64,000 nucleotides of DNA from Pseudomonas nitroreducens. GTDB lineage: Bacteria; Pseudomonadota; Gammaproteobacteria; Pseudomonadales; Pseudomonadaceae. Where the stretch lies: NCBI RefSeq assembly GCF_024170165.1, contig NZ_JALJXP010000001.1, positions 186,001 through 250,000 on the forward strand, given 5' to 3'. Position 1 is the first letter of the stretch; each line of letters begins with the position of its first letter. A program made the position numbers and the translations under genes. A model generated the notes under the pieces. That model was given only the letters and a program-made list of their open reading frames with translations, was not told the origin of the DNA and did not search any database. This document shows positions 26,164 through 37,310 of this stretch, one piece after another.

Positions 26164-27374
26164 CAGACGCCGATGGACGCCAGCACGCCGGCCAGGTCCG
26201 CCAGCAGCGCGCAGCCCACGGCGTGACGGGCGCGCTGGATGCCGACGGCGCCGAAGTACACGGCGAGCACGTAGAAGGTGGTCTCGGTGCTGCCCTGCAC
26301 GGTGGCCGCCACCAGCGCCGGGAAGCTATCCACGCCGTGGGACTGCATGGTCTCCAGCAGCATCGCCCGCGCGGCGCTGCCGGAGAACGGCTTGACCAGC
26401 GCGGTAGGCAGCGCATCGACAAAGCGGGTATCCCAGCCTACGCCTTCGACCACCCAGCGGATGCCATCCAGCGCCATCTCCAGCGCCCCGGAGGCGCGCA
26501 GCACGCCGACGGCACAGAGCATCGCCACCAGATACGGCAACAGGCTCCTGGCGACGTCGAAGCCTTCCTTCGCGCCTTCGACGAAGGTTTCGTAGACCGG
26601 CACCTTCCTCAGCCAGCCGACCACGAGGAACAGCATGATGATGCCGAACAGCGTCAGGTTGCCCAGCAACGAGGACAGCTGCGCCAGCGCGGTGGCGGAC
26701 AGCCCCGCCAACAGTGCCATAAAGGCGCCCAGCGCCAGTGCGCCGGGAATCAGGTAGGCCAGCACCACCGGGTCCCACAGTCGCAGGCGCTGCATCACGG
26801 CGACACTGAGCAGGCCGACCAGGCTGGAGGCGCTGGTGGCCAGCAGGATCGGCAGGAACACCAGGGTCGGGTCCACCGCGCCCTGCTGGGCGCGGTACAT
26901 GAAGATGGTCACCGGCAGCAGGGTCAGCGACGAGGCGTTCATCACCAGGAAGAGGATCTGCGCGTTGCTCGCGGTGGTGCTGCTGGGGTTGAGCTCCTGC
27001 AGCGCCTTCATGGCCTTGAGGCCGATGGGCGTGGCGGCGTTGTCCAGGCCCAGGCCATTGGCGGCGAAGTTCAGGGTGATCAGGCCGATGGCCGGGTGGC
27101 CGGCGGGAACTTCCGGCATCAGGCGGCGGAACAGCGGGCCGAGCAGCACCGCAAGCTTTTCTACCAGGCCGGCCTTCTCGGCGATGCGCAGGAAGCCCAG
27201 CCACAGGGTCAGGGTGCCGAACAGCAGCACCATGACCTCCACCGACAGCTTGGCCATGGCAAACAGGCTTTCCACCATGGCGGCAAACACGGTGGCCTCG
27301 CCACCCAGCAGCCAGCGGGAAAGCGCGGTGACCGCCGCGACGATGAAAAAGCCCAGCCACAGGCCGTTGAGCAT
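26145..27374 (-). CDS. Nucleoside-recognition (Gate) domain membrane protein, SpmA-SpmB fusion type
   Basis: 409 residues, about ten membrane helices. Two Gate domains: the N-terminal SpmA-like half contains GLITLNFAANGLGLDNAATP and GLKAMKALQELNP, the C-terminal SpmB-like half LPYLVAMLCAVGVLRASGAL and ALVAATVQGSTETTFYVLAV. In sporulating bacteria the two halves are separate proteins; in Pseudomonas they are one chain. Role unknown; transport or small-molecule gating is plausible. Start ATG 27374 has AAGGGGGA upstream. Confidence 0.83.
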   Translation of the reverse strand: MLNGLWLGFFIVAAVTALSRWLLGGEATVFAAMVESLFAMAKLSVEVMVLLFGTLTLWLGFLRIAEKAGLVEKLAVLLGPLFRRLMPEVPAGHPAIGLITLNFAANGLGLDNAATPIGLKAMKALQELNPSSTTASNAQILFLVMNASSLTLLPVTIFMYRAQQGAVDPTLVFLPILLATSASSLVGLLSVAVMQRLRLWDPVVLAYLIPGALALGAFMALLAGLSATALAQLSSLLGNLTLFGIIMLFLVVGWLRKVPVYETFVEGAKEGFDVARSLLPYLVAMLCAVGVLRASGALEMALDGIRWVVEGVGWDTRFVDALPTALVKPFSGSAARAMLLETMQSHGVDSFPALVAATVQGSTETTFYVLAVYFGAVGIQRARHAVGCALLADLAGVLASIGVCYWFFA

Positions 27375-27438
27375 GCGATGTCCCCCTTGGAATGGCCGCG
27401 ATGATAGCGGCACGGGCGCCTCTGACGCCAGAAACGAC

Positions 27439-27464
27439 AAGGCCCCGGACTCTGCCGGGGCCTT
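27439..27464 (-). terminator. Rho-independent terminator of gltP
   Basis: AAGGCCCCGGAC pairs with G.CCGGGGCCTT around a TCT loop, 19 bases past the gltP stop on the minus strand, followed by a short T-rich stretch. The perfect DnaA 9-mer TGTGGATAA (27464-27472) abuts its right arm. Confidence 0.85.
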
Positions 27465-27482
27465 GTGGATAACCCTTGCGGG

Positions 27483-28832
<1,350 letters not shown>

Positions 28833-29512
28833 AGTGAGTCACCCTTGATTCTTGTGGAAGTCGGGGTCGCCGAACCATCGGGATGCCGACGGCCAGCGAA
28901 AAAAGGGGCGCATGATTCCGATCCACCCTTTCCCCGTCTAATGCCGGAAACGCCTACCCCATGCACAATCGGCATAGGAAAAGGCATCTGAAACCTTGGT
29001 TCCAGGTCATGAGACCCTTGATTTTCTGCATGACACAGGTACCTCGACGCCTGTCACGCAGCGCTCTTCAAAGCCGTCTAGGCTTGGTGCAAATCGGCCA
29101 TCAATGGCCGGATTGATCGGTCAGGAAGGTCGTGACGCTCAGGTCGCGGCTTCTTGTTACCGGATGTACGGTCGCCATCCGGGGACCGTCGGGGGATGGC
29201 CGAGGGCGGAGAAAGGGCCCTTCGACTGCAAGGCTGGCGGGAATGCGGGCGCTCCTGTGGATAAGTCGCCGGATTCCGCTCTTCATTGTTGCGGTGGCTG
29301 GCTCCCGGGAGGTCGGGTAATTCGACCGACGGGAACCGGCGAGTGATTGTAAGGCGTTTCCACAGCACTCCGAATTGACTGACATCAGTGAAGTTCGACC
29401 GGCTTCGAGCGTGCGTGCGGATACCCTGCGGCCGCCGCGACAGCCGGGAAAGCAACGGGTTGTTCAATGTGGTGAAAGCACAACGCGGTGACACTCTGGA
29501 TAAGGACGCTCT
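28833..29512. other. 680-bp intergenic region without a supported gene
   Basis: Separates divergent gltP and the DUF3313 gene. ORFs of 94-116 codons occur on both strands (28996-29346 plus, 29101-29385 minus) but lack ribosome-binding sites and family sequence, and overlap one another, so they look spurious. A perfect DnaA 9-mer TGTGGATAA is at 29256-29264. A small RNA cannot be excluded but no terminator-bounded unit is evident. Confidence 0.45.
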
Positions 29513-30172
29513 ATGACGCGACGCTACGTAGTACCCACCCTGCTTTTCGCTGGCGCCCTGGCGCTGGCCGGCTGCTCCAGCCAGAAACCGGACGCCTCGC
29601 AATACTCGGGCTTCCTCGGCGACTACTCGCAACTCAAGCCCGCCACCTCCCCCAGTGGCCAGCCGGTGCTGCGCTGGGTCGACCCGGACCTGAAACTGCA
29701 GAACTACAGCTCGGTACTGGTCGAGCGGCCGGTCTACTACCCGCCGCCCAAGCCGAACGAGAACATCGACCAGAAGACCCTCAACGAGATTCCCGATTAC
29801 CTGAAGAAGCAGGTCGAACTGCAACTGGGCAGCCGTTACCGCATCGTCCAGCAGGCTGATCGCGACACCCTGGTGCTGCGCACCGCGATCACCGGGGTGA
29901 ACATCTCCACCGAAGGGCTGAAAGCCTATGAAGTGATTCCGATCGCCCTGGTGGTGGCGGCGACGACCACGGCCATCGGTACCCGCGACCAGGACACCGA
30001 GGTCTATGTGGAATTCGAGGCGCTGGATGGCGCGACCAGCAAACCGGTCGCCAAGGTCGTGCGCAAGGGCGCCGGCAAGACGCTGGAGAACACCAGCACT
30101 CACCTGAATCTGACGGACCTGAAACCGGTGCTCGATGGCTGGGCGCGCGACGCGGCCAACTTCAAGCCGTGA
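29513..30172 (+). CDS. DUF3313 lipoprotein
   Basis: 219 residues. Lipoprotein signal RRYVVPTLLFAGALALAGC; the mature start SSQKPDASQYSGFLGDYSQL is the DUF3313 hallmark. The rest is a predicted alpha/beta domain with a hydrophobic patch IPIALVVAATTTAIGTRDQD. Found in Pseudomonas and Vibrio as an envelope lipoprotein of unknown function. Followed by a strong terminator hairpin. Corresponds in position to the P. aeruginosa gene between gltP and the Ivy homologue. Confidence 0.83.
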   Translation: MTRRYVVPTLLFAGALALAGCSSQKPDASQYSGFLGDYSQLKPATSPSGQPVLRWVDPDLKLQNYSSVLVERPVYYPPPKPNENIDQKTLNEIPDYLKKQVELQLGSRYRIVQQADRDTLVLRTAITGVNISTEGLKAYEVIPIALVVAATTTAIGTRDQDTEVYVEFEALDGATSKPVAKVVRKGAGKTLENTSTHLNLTDLKPVLDGWARDAANFKP

Positions 30173-30196
30173 TCCGCTGCCGCATGAAATGAAGCG

Positions 30197-30236
30197 CTCC
30201 GGAGCCGGCGCGAGAATCCCGCGCCGGTTCCGGAGG
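30197..30236 (+). terminator. Terminator of the DUF3313 gene
   Basis: CTCCGGAGCCGGCGCG pairs with CGCGCCGGTTCCGGAG around an AGAATC loop, followed by GCTTTGC. Located 25 bases after the stop codon. Confidence 0.8.
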
Positions 30237-30381
30237 CTTTGCCTGGCCCGGCCCGCTGATGCGGAGGTACCCCCTGTACCCCTGGGTCATTCAGGACCTG
30301 GCGCATCCCGAACATCCCGGCCCCCTGGCCGTGCGTACGCCTTCTGGGTACGCGTATCTCAGAAACTGCCTGCTGGTACGC

Positions 30382-30852
30382 TCAGTACCAGTTCGGATCA
30401 CTCTTGAGCTGGTCGTCGAGAATCCGCTTCACCGAATCGTCCGGCTCACCCAGCCAGCGGAAACTGGCGTGCTTGCTTGGCGATTTGTCCGCCGGAAGAT
30501 TCTCGGGAACCTTCACGTAAAGCGCGTAGGCCTTGTCCTTGTCCCAGGTAAAGGCCACATACAGTCGGTGAGCTGCGCAGTTGTGCGCTTCGCACAACTC
30601 GCCGACCAGGTACTTGTCGCCCTGTTCGTCCACCGCCTGCATCGGTGTTGCGGTGCCACTCAGGTTCATCACCCAGTCCGGCAGGCGACTCTCGTCCTTG
30701 ACCACCGATTGCCAGGTATCGCGGTACTGCGGATCACTGGCTACCAGTTCGTTCAGGCGGTACTGCGCGTCCTTGTCGGCCTCGGCGGCCAGGGCCTGGG
30801 CCCCGGCGCCGAGCAGGAGTGCCGACAGCAGCAGATTGCGGGTAAAACTCAT
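30382..30852 (-). CDS. Ivy-family inhibitor of vertebrate C-type lysozyme
   Basis: 156 residues. Signal peptide SFTRNLLLSALLLGAGAQAL, then the Ivy fold with the inhibitory loop GELCEAHNCAAHRLYVAF; the conserved CxxHxC places the histidine in the lysozyme active site. Periplasmic protection against lysozyme, and possibly control of the cell's own lytic transglycosylases. Two Ivy paralogues exist in P. aeruginosa; position and neighbours match the one next to algB. Start ATG 30852 follows AAGGAG. Lies 38 bp behind the DUF1328 gene and is probably co-transcribed with it. Confidence 0.88.
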   Translation of the reverse strand: MSFTRNLLLSALLLGAGAQALAAEADKDAQYRLNELVASDPQYRDTWQSVVKDESRLPDWVMNLSGTATPMQAVDEQGDKYLVGELCEAHNCAAHRLYVAFTWDKDKAYALYVKVPENLPADKSPSKHASFRWLGEPDDSVKRILDDQLKSDPNWY

Positions 30853-30890
30853 CCCTACGCTCCTTGTTCGACTTCCACCGGTCCGCGGCA

Positions 30891-31052
30891 TCAGCCGCGG
30901 CGACGGCCCATGACGAAGGACACGATGAACAGCACCAGGAAGATCACGAACAGGATCTTGGCGATGCTGGTCGCGGCGCCGGCGATACCACCGAAGCCCA
31001 GAACCGCGGCGATGATGGCGATGATCAGGAATGTCAGTGCCCAGCTAAGCAT
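30891..31052 (-). CDS. DUF1328 small membrane protein (YtjA-like)
   Basis: 53 residues, almost all membrane: [20 protein letters not shown], a [15 protein letters not shown] stretch, then [17 protein letters not shown]. This two-helix protein with a conserved GFGGIAG kink and an Arg-rich end is the DUF1328 family, commonly induced by envelope or osmotic stress. ATG 31052 is preceded by GAGGAGAG; the longer frame from 31178 adds a Pro/Arg-rich, non-family leader. Confidence 0.85.
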   Translation of the reverse strand: MLSWALTFLIIAIIAAVLGFGGIAGAATSIAKILFVIFLVLFIVSFVMGRRRG

Positions 31053-31227
31053 GGGGTCTCTCCTCTTCTCGTTGTCGGTATGGCACCGCTTCGGGTACCT
31101 GCTCCGGAGTGATCGCAAGGCAGTCTCCGGAAGGGGTGTCCGCCCGGGCGCTTCCGGGCACTGCGGACCTGTCGGCAAGCCAGCGACCTGCCGGCAATTC
31201 AGAAAACCGTCGATTCATGACCAGGGG

Positions 31228-31545
31228 TCAGAACACCCAGCCACCCTGCGGCCGAGCCATCGGCTGGACCTGAGCCTGGGTCTGCGCCTGCGGGGCTTGC
31301 AGCACCTGGGCCTGGTCGCGCGCGGGAGCGGCCTGTGGATAACGCGAAGCTTCGCGATACAGGTCGGGCGTACTGGAAGTGCTCGGGACATAGGCGACCG
31401 GCGCGCTGGCGACCTGGGCGTGGGAAACCTGCATCTGCAGCTGCACCTGGTTGATCAGCAGCAGCAGCAGGGCACCAGCGAAGAAGATCCGGCTCCACAC
31501 ATCGATACGCGCGACTTGCACTTGGCTGTTGGTTCCGCTGTTCAT
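31228..31545 (-). CDS. Small single-pass membrane protein, Gln-rich periplasmic tail
   Basis: 105 residues. A short polar N-terminus, one membrane helix (IFFAGALLLLLINQVQLQMQ), then a low-complexity Ala/Gln/Pro tail (AQVLQAPQAQTQAQVQPMAR). No family recognised. Start ATG 31545 follows AGGAGA. A sigma-54-type -24/-12 element lies 111 bp upstream on the same strand, so expression may depend on RpoN and an enhancer-binding protein. Confidence 0.65.
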   Translation of the reverse strand: MNSGTNSQVQVARIDVWSRIFFAGALLLLLINQVQLQMQVSHAQVASAPVAYVPSTSSTPDLYREASRYPQAAPARDQAQVLQAPQAQTQAQVQPMARPQGGWVF

Positions 31546-31655
31546 CCCGTTTCTCCTGCCCGTCGCCGATCTGTCTGTGGAACCTTGAGGCTGTTTCCCA
31601 GAGCCTTCGGGTTCTTGTCGTCGCGGGTGGTGGTGTTGACTGTCTTGCAGTAGGA

Positions 31656-31673
31656 ATTGCACGCCGCATGCCA
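31656..31673 (-). promoter_or_regulatory. Candidate sigma-54 promoter
   Basis: On the minus strand TGGCATG-CGGC-GTGCAAT fits the TGGCACG-N4-TTGCA pattern with two mismatches; the invariant GG and GC are exactly 10 bp apart. The adjacent upstream 55 bp (31678-31735) are AT-rich, as often seen for IHF-assisted RpoN promoters. Target: the 105-residue membrane protein gene. Confidence 0.5.
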
Positions 31674-31824
31674 GTCTTAAAAATCTAATTTTTCCCTTAT
31701 AAATCAATTAGTTGAATATTGTACGAAAGTACCTTTCTGCCGCATCCTGCACGATAGGCCGGGATAGGTCGTGCGATTTGCAATCCCGACGCCGGAGCGC
31801 TTCCCTGCGCTCGAGTGAACTGCA

Positions 31825-32259
31825 TCACTTCAGCGAGTGCTTCAACTCGCTCATCTGGTCGTGGCAGGCCCGTACCTTGGGCAGTTCGGCACGCAGCAGC
31901 GCCTGGGTTTCCGGCGTGCCTTTCTCCAGGGCGTCTTCGAAGGCATGGAGGATGCGGTCCTCGGTTTCCTCCAGCTGGGCGACATAGGTAGCGCCCTCGT
32001 CACTGGCCAGGGTGGCGCGGGTGTCGGCGTAGACCTGGCGCAGCTTGCCCAGCAGCGTGCCGCCGGTGGCGGGGTCCTCGTGGTTGGCGGCCACCTGGCC
32101 GGCCAGGGCGTTGATCACGTCGGTCTTGGCTTGCGCCATGGACTGGAACAGCCTCTGCAACCGGGCATCCTTCACTTCCTGGATGGCATGCTGGTAGAAG
32201 CGCTGGCCGTCACGGGTGATCTCGATGAGTTCATTGAGCTGACTGGTCGTGCGAGTCAT
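31825..32259 (-). CDS. DUF2383 / PA2169-type four-helix-bundle protein
   Basis: 144 residues, predicted all-helical. Typical sequence: LNELIEITRDGQRFYQHAIQ, LQRLFQSMAQAKTDVINALA and YVAQLEETEDRILHAFEDAL, a ferritin-like bundle without an obvious diiron set. Relatives are stress-induced in Pseudomonas; function unknown. Follows the BON-domain gene by 33 bp, so it likely shares that gene's sigma-54 promoter. Confidence 0.8.
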   Translation of the reverse strand: MTRTTSQLNELIEITRDGQRFYQHAIQEVKDARLQRLFQSMAQAKTDVINALAGQVAANHEDPATGGTLLGKLRQVYADTRATLASDEGATYVAQLEETEDRILHAFEDALEKGTPETQALLRAELPKVRACHDQMSELKHSLK

Positions 32260-32292
32260 GACAGGTACTCCTGCAAAGGAAGGGTGGAAGGG

Positions 32293-33147
32293 TCAGGCGG
32301 CCTGGCCGGCCACCTTCAGCGCAGTGGCGTCCACCTCACGCACACCACGGGTCTTGCGGGCGGAATCGATGAGTTGCTGGCGCTCGTCGGCGCTGGGTAC
32401 CTGGCCACTGAGCGTGACCACCCCGTCGCGGGTGGAAACGCCAATGGACAGCCCCTGCAGCGCATGCGCCGAGAGGATGCCGGCCTTGATCTGGCTGGTG
32501 ATCCAGGCATCGCTGACAGCGGCCTGGGCATCGCCGACGGACTTCTCCAAAGACTGTGTGGAGGCGGCGTCCGGGTCGACTTTCAGGCGGTTATCCACAG
32601 CGCTGACGCCTTCGGTCTGCGCCGCCAGGTGGGCAGCCTGCTGGCTCGCCTCCTCGCTGACCACCGTGCCGTCAAGGGTGACCGCACCGGACTTGCTGGT
32701 GACCTTGATATCCAGGCCTTCACCGTGCTTCTCCAGCAGCAGCTTGGATTTCACCTTCGCCGCCAGCGTGGCGTCGTCCCATTTCTGCACCACACCTTCG
32801 TCCTTGGCGGTGCCGGGTTTCTGCGCGTCAGCCAGGGAGGCATCCACACCCAGCTGGTTATCCACAGCGGTGATGCCTTCGACACTGCCGGCAATCTGCC
32901 CGGCCAGCGCCTTCTGTTCTTCACTGGCCACGGCACCGGTCAGCTGCGCGCGGCCATTCTCCACATCCACCTTGATCGCGTAGGGCTTGAGTTCGCGGTT
33001 GAGGTTGATGGCTGTCCAGATCGAACCTTCCTGGCGCGCTTCGGCCAGCTGCCCGCTCAGCCCGGTCTCGGCGGCATGGCTGGCCAGAGGCTGCAGGGCG
33101 AGCAGAGCGGAACCCAGGACGAGGGCAAGGATCTTCGGGTTAGGCAT
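32293..33147 (-). CDS. Periplasmic protein with three BON domains
   Basis: 284 residues. Signal peptide MPNPKILALVLGSALLALQP, then three BON repeats (about 40-110, 125-195 and 210-280), each ending in the family pattern: AGSVEGITAVDNQLGV, AAQTEGVSAVDNRLKV and ARKTRGVREVDATALKV. BON domains bind phospholipid surfaces; OsmY and DolP are two-BON relatives involved in osmotic and outer-membrane stability. Two perfect DnaA-box 9-mers lie in the gene at equivalent points of two repeats (32591, 32858; both encode part of the VDN motif). ATG 33147 follows GGAG, 37 bp downstream of a near-consensus sigma-54 element. Confidence 0.87.
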   Translation of the reverse strand: MPNPKILALVLGSALLALQPLASHAAETGLSGQLAEARQEGSIWTAINLNRELKPYAIKVDVENGRAQLTGAVASEEQKALAGQIAGSVEGITAVDNQLGVDASLADAQKPGTAKDEGVVQKWDDATLAAKVKSKLLLEKHGEGLDIKVTSKSGAVTLDGTVVSEEASQQAAHLAAQTEGVSAVDNRLKVDPDAASTQSLEKSVGDAQAAVSDAWITSQIKAGILSAHALQGLSIGVSTRDGVVTLSGQVPSADERQQLIDSARKTRGVREVDATALKVAGQAA

Positions 33148-33183
33148 GGCGGTCTCCGTCAAACGATGGTGCAGCATTGGATT

Positions 33184-33199
33184 CGCAAGCGCCGTGCCA
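33184..33199 (-). promoter_or_regulatory. Near-consensus sigma-54 promoter of the BON-DUF2383 operon
   Basis: On the minus strand TGGCACG-GCGC-TTGCG differs from TGGCACG-N4-TTGCW at one base. The invariant GG and GC are 10 bp apart; the predicted start site is ~12 bp downstream, leaving a leader of ~25 bases. A DnaA 9-mer (33208-33216) sits 8 bp upstream. Confidence 0.7.
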
Positions 33200-33375
33200 G
33201 TGCGATTTGTGGATAAAATTCTTGTAATTCAATGTGTTGAATGGCATGCGCAGAACCCTGACTGTGCACCCTGCCCGAAGGACCAGAAAGATTCTTGCAA
33301 CTTGCACGAAAAACCCTGGACTAAGAAAAATCACACCCCTTACAACAACGCATCACCTAACGAGGAAATCGCTGA

Positions 33376-34718
<1,343 letters not shown>

Positions 34719-34722
<4 letters not shown>

Positions 34723-36512
34723 ACCTGCCGATCCCGATGACGCTGCGCACGAGACTCTTCCTGAGTATCTCGGCGCTGATCACGGTAGCGCTGCTGGGGT
34801 TGCTGCTCGGACTGTTCAGCGTGGTGCTGACCGGCCGCGAGCAGGCCCAACTGATCCAGCGCAACTTCGACGTCATCGAGGTCAGTCAGCGCCTGCGCCA
34901 ATCACTGGGCGACGAACTGGTGCAGGTACTCAGCGCACGGCCCAGTCCGGCAAACCTCGAGCGTGCCCGCGCCCACTTCGCCCAGGCGCTCGAGCAAGGG
35001 CGCGCGCTGGCGCGTACCAGTAATGAGCGTCAGGCCATGACGGAAATCGCCGACGCTCACCGCCTGTTCGTCGAAGCTACCGACACCCCCGGCCCGGGAC
35101 GCCCGGAGTTGCTGGAGGACAGCGACCTCAGCCGCACCCTTGATGGCCTGCGCAACCGCCTGCTGGCGCTGCACCAGGAGGCGATGCAGAACATCAGCGC
35201 CGACGAGCGTTCGGCCCGAGACCGAACCCTGCTGATCAGCGGCCTGCTCGGACTCATCGGCATCGCCATCCTGGTGGTCGGCTTCATCACCGCCCACAGC
35301 ATCGCCCGCCGCTTCGGCGCTCCCATCGAAACGCTGTCCAAGGCAGCGGACAAGATCGGCCAGGGCGACTTCGACGTCACCCTGCCGGTCTCCGGGGTCG
35401 CCGAAATGTCATCCCTCAGCCGGCGCTTCGGCCTGATGGCCGAAGCCCTTCGGCTCTACCGGGCGAGCAACACCGAAGCGCTGGGTTCGGGCCGCAAGCG
35501 CCTGCTGGCGGTGCTCGACAGCATCGACGATGGTCTGGTGATCCTCGACCGCCATGGCCGTATCGAACACGCCAACCCGGTTGCCACGCGCCAGTTGTTC
35601 TCCCACAGCGATCCCCAGGGCCAGGAACTGGGCACGATGCTGAACAATCCGGCGCTGACCCAGGCAGTCCAACAGGTCCTGAGCGGCAACCTGCTGGAGG
35701 AGACCCCGCAGGACCTGGTGGTGGAAGTGAGCGGCGAAAGCCGGCTGCTGACCTGGGGCATGTCGCCGGTCAGCCACGACGACGGGCGCAACATCGGCGC
35801 GGTGATGGTGGTGCGCGACGTCACCGAGCAGCGAGCCTTCGAGCGCGTGCGCAACGACTTCGTACTGCGTGCATCCCACGAACTGCGCACCCCGATGACC
35901 GGCATGCACATGGCCTTCGGCCTGCTCGCCGAGCGCCTGAAGTTTCCCGAGGAGTCCCGCGAGCGCGATCTGGTACGCACGGTGGACGAGGAGATGCACC
36001 GACTGGTCCGCCTGATCAACGACCTGCTGAACTTCTCCCGCTACCAGAGCGGCACCCAGAAGCTCGACCTGCAGTTGTGCGATGTGGGCGACCTGATTCG
36101 CCAGGCGCATCAGCGCTTTGCCGGCCCTTCGGCGGACAAGCGCATCGAACTGGATCTGGAGCTCGCCGAGGGTCTGCCGCCAATCAATATCGACCGCACA
36201 CAGATCGAGCGAGTGCTGGACAACCTGATCGGCAACGCCCTGCGCCACACCCCCGCCGGCGGCACCATCCGCCTGCAGGCGCGCTGCCAGGAAGAGCGCG
36301 TGGCGATTGCCGTCGAAGACAGCGGCGACGGCATCCCGCTCAGCCAGCAGGGACGCATCTTCGAACCCTTCGTGCAGGTAGGCCGCAAGAAAGGCGGCGT
36401 AGGACTCGGCCTGGCGCTATGCCGGGAAATCGTGCAACTGCACGGTGGACGCATCGCCCTGCGTTCGCAACAGGGCAAGGGCTCGCGCTTCTACCTGCTA
36501 CTGCCGGTTTAA
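34719..36512 (+). CDS. kinB: Sensor histidine kinase KinB
   Basis: 597 residues starting with GTG overlapping the algB stop. First membrane helix ~10-32, periplasmic four-helix region to ~168, second helix ~170-190 (LLISGLLGLIGIAILVVGFI), HAMP (FGAPIETLSKAADKIGQGDF), PAS (LLAVLDSIDDGLVILDRHGR), HisKA with phospho-acceptor His387 in RASHELRTPMTGM, and HATPase boxes N (NLIGNALRHTP), G1 (EDSGDGI) and G2 (GGVGLGLALC). It controls AlgB and in P. aeruginosa works mainly as its phosphatase; a BphP light-sensing input to AlgB is also known, not seen here. Ends on a TTAA shared with the convergent ampDh2. Confidence 0.95.
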
Positions 36513-37291
36513 GAGGTCGGTACCGCCAGCAACAGCGCGGCGGTTTCCAGGTCCGGCTCGCCGTCAAAGCGCGCCGGGCGGAAACGCATCTGGAACGCCG
36601 CGATCACGTTGCGGGTTTCCTCGTCCATCACCCCATTGAGCGGCACCGCGTAGCCGTGGCGCGCCAGCTGTTGCTGGAACCAGCCCGGAGCCGGCAGCTG
36701 GCCGTTCAGCTCATCAAGGCGGCGCGCCAGTTCGCCCGGCTGCGGCCAGGGAATCAGGCCGGCATCGGCGAGCTTCTTCCAGGGAAACAGCGGGCCCGGA
36801 TCGACCTTGCGCTGCGGGGCGATGTCGCTGTGGCCGAGGATATGTTCCGGGGTGATGCCCTGGCGCTTGGTGATGTCCTTGAGCAGGGCGATCAGCGCAT
36901 CGATCTGCGCGTCCGGATAGGGGTACCAGATCTTCCCGCTCGGCGTATCGCGATACCCGGGGTTCACCAGTTCGATGCCGATGGAGGTGGAGTTCAGCCA
37001 GGTACGCCCCTGCCATTCGCTGGCGCCGGCGTGCCAGGCGCGGCGGTTCTCGTCCACCAGCTGGTAGATGGTCGCCGGGTTGTCGCCGATCAGGTAGTGC
37101 GCGCTCACCTCGCCGTGGGTCAGCAGCGCCAGCGAGCGCTGCAGGTTGGCGGAGGTGTAGTGGACGATGACGTACTGGATGCGGCTGTCCTGGTTCTTCG
37201 ACACGTGCTCGCGGTCGATCTGCAGGCCCTTGTCGGCGCAGCCAGCGAGCAGTGTGGTGAGGAGCGCGAAGGTCAGGACACGCAGAGTCAT
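36509..37291 (-). CDS. ampDh2: N-acetylmuramoyl-L-alanine amidase AmpDh2 (lipoprotein)
   Basis: 260 residues. Lipoprotein signal MTLRVLTFALLTTLLAGC, Amidase_2 domain with zinc ligands in YVIVHYTS and GHSDIAPQRKVDPGPLF, and a C-terminal peptidoglycan-binding domain (AVPLNGVMDEETRNVIAAFQ). Cleaves the stem peptide from cell-wall sugars at the inner face of the outer membrane, supporting recycling and AmpC control. The ATG at 37291 is preferred to TTG 37303. Stop shared with kinB in a convergent TTAA. Confidence 0.92.
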   Translation of the reverse strand: MTLRVLTFALLTTLLAGCADKGLQIDREHVSKNQDSRIQYVIVHYTSANLQRSLALLTHGEVSAHYLIGDNPATIYQLVDENRRAWHAGASEWQGRTWLNSTSIGIELVNPGYRDTPSGKIWYPYPDAQIDALIALLKDITKRQGITPEHILGHSDIAPQRKVDPGPLFPWKKLADAGLIPWPQPGELARRLDELNGQLPAPGWFQQQLARHGYAVPLNGVMDEETRNVIAAFQMRFRPARFDGEPDLETAALLLAVPTS

Positions 37292-37310
37292 GGCGATTCT
37301 CAAGAGAGCA

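Noticed and set aside
28996-29385. Overlapping ORFs of 94-116 codons in the gltP-DUF3313 spacer
   Set aside because: No ribosome-binding site, no family sequence, and mutual overlap on opposite strands; typical of G+C-rich non-coding DNA.
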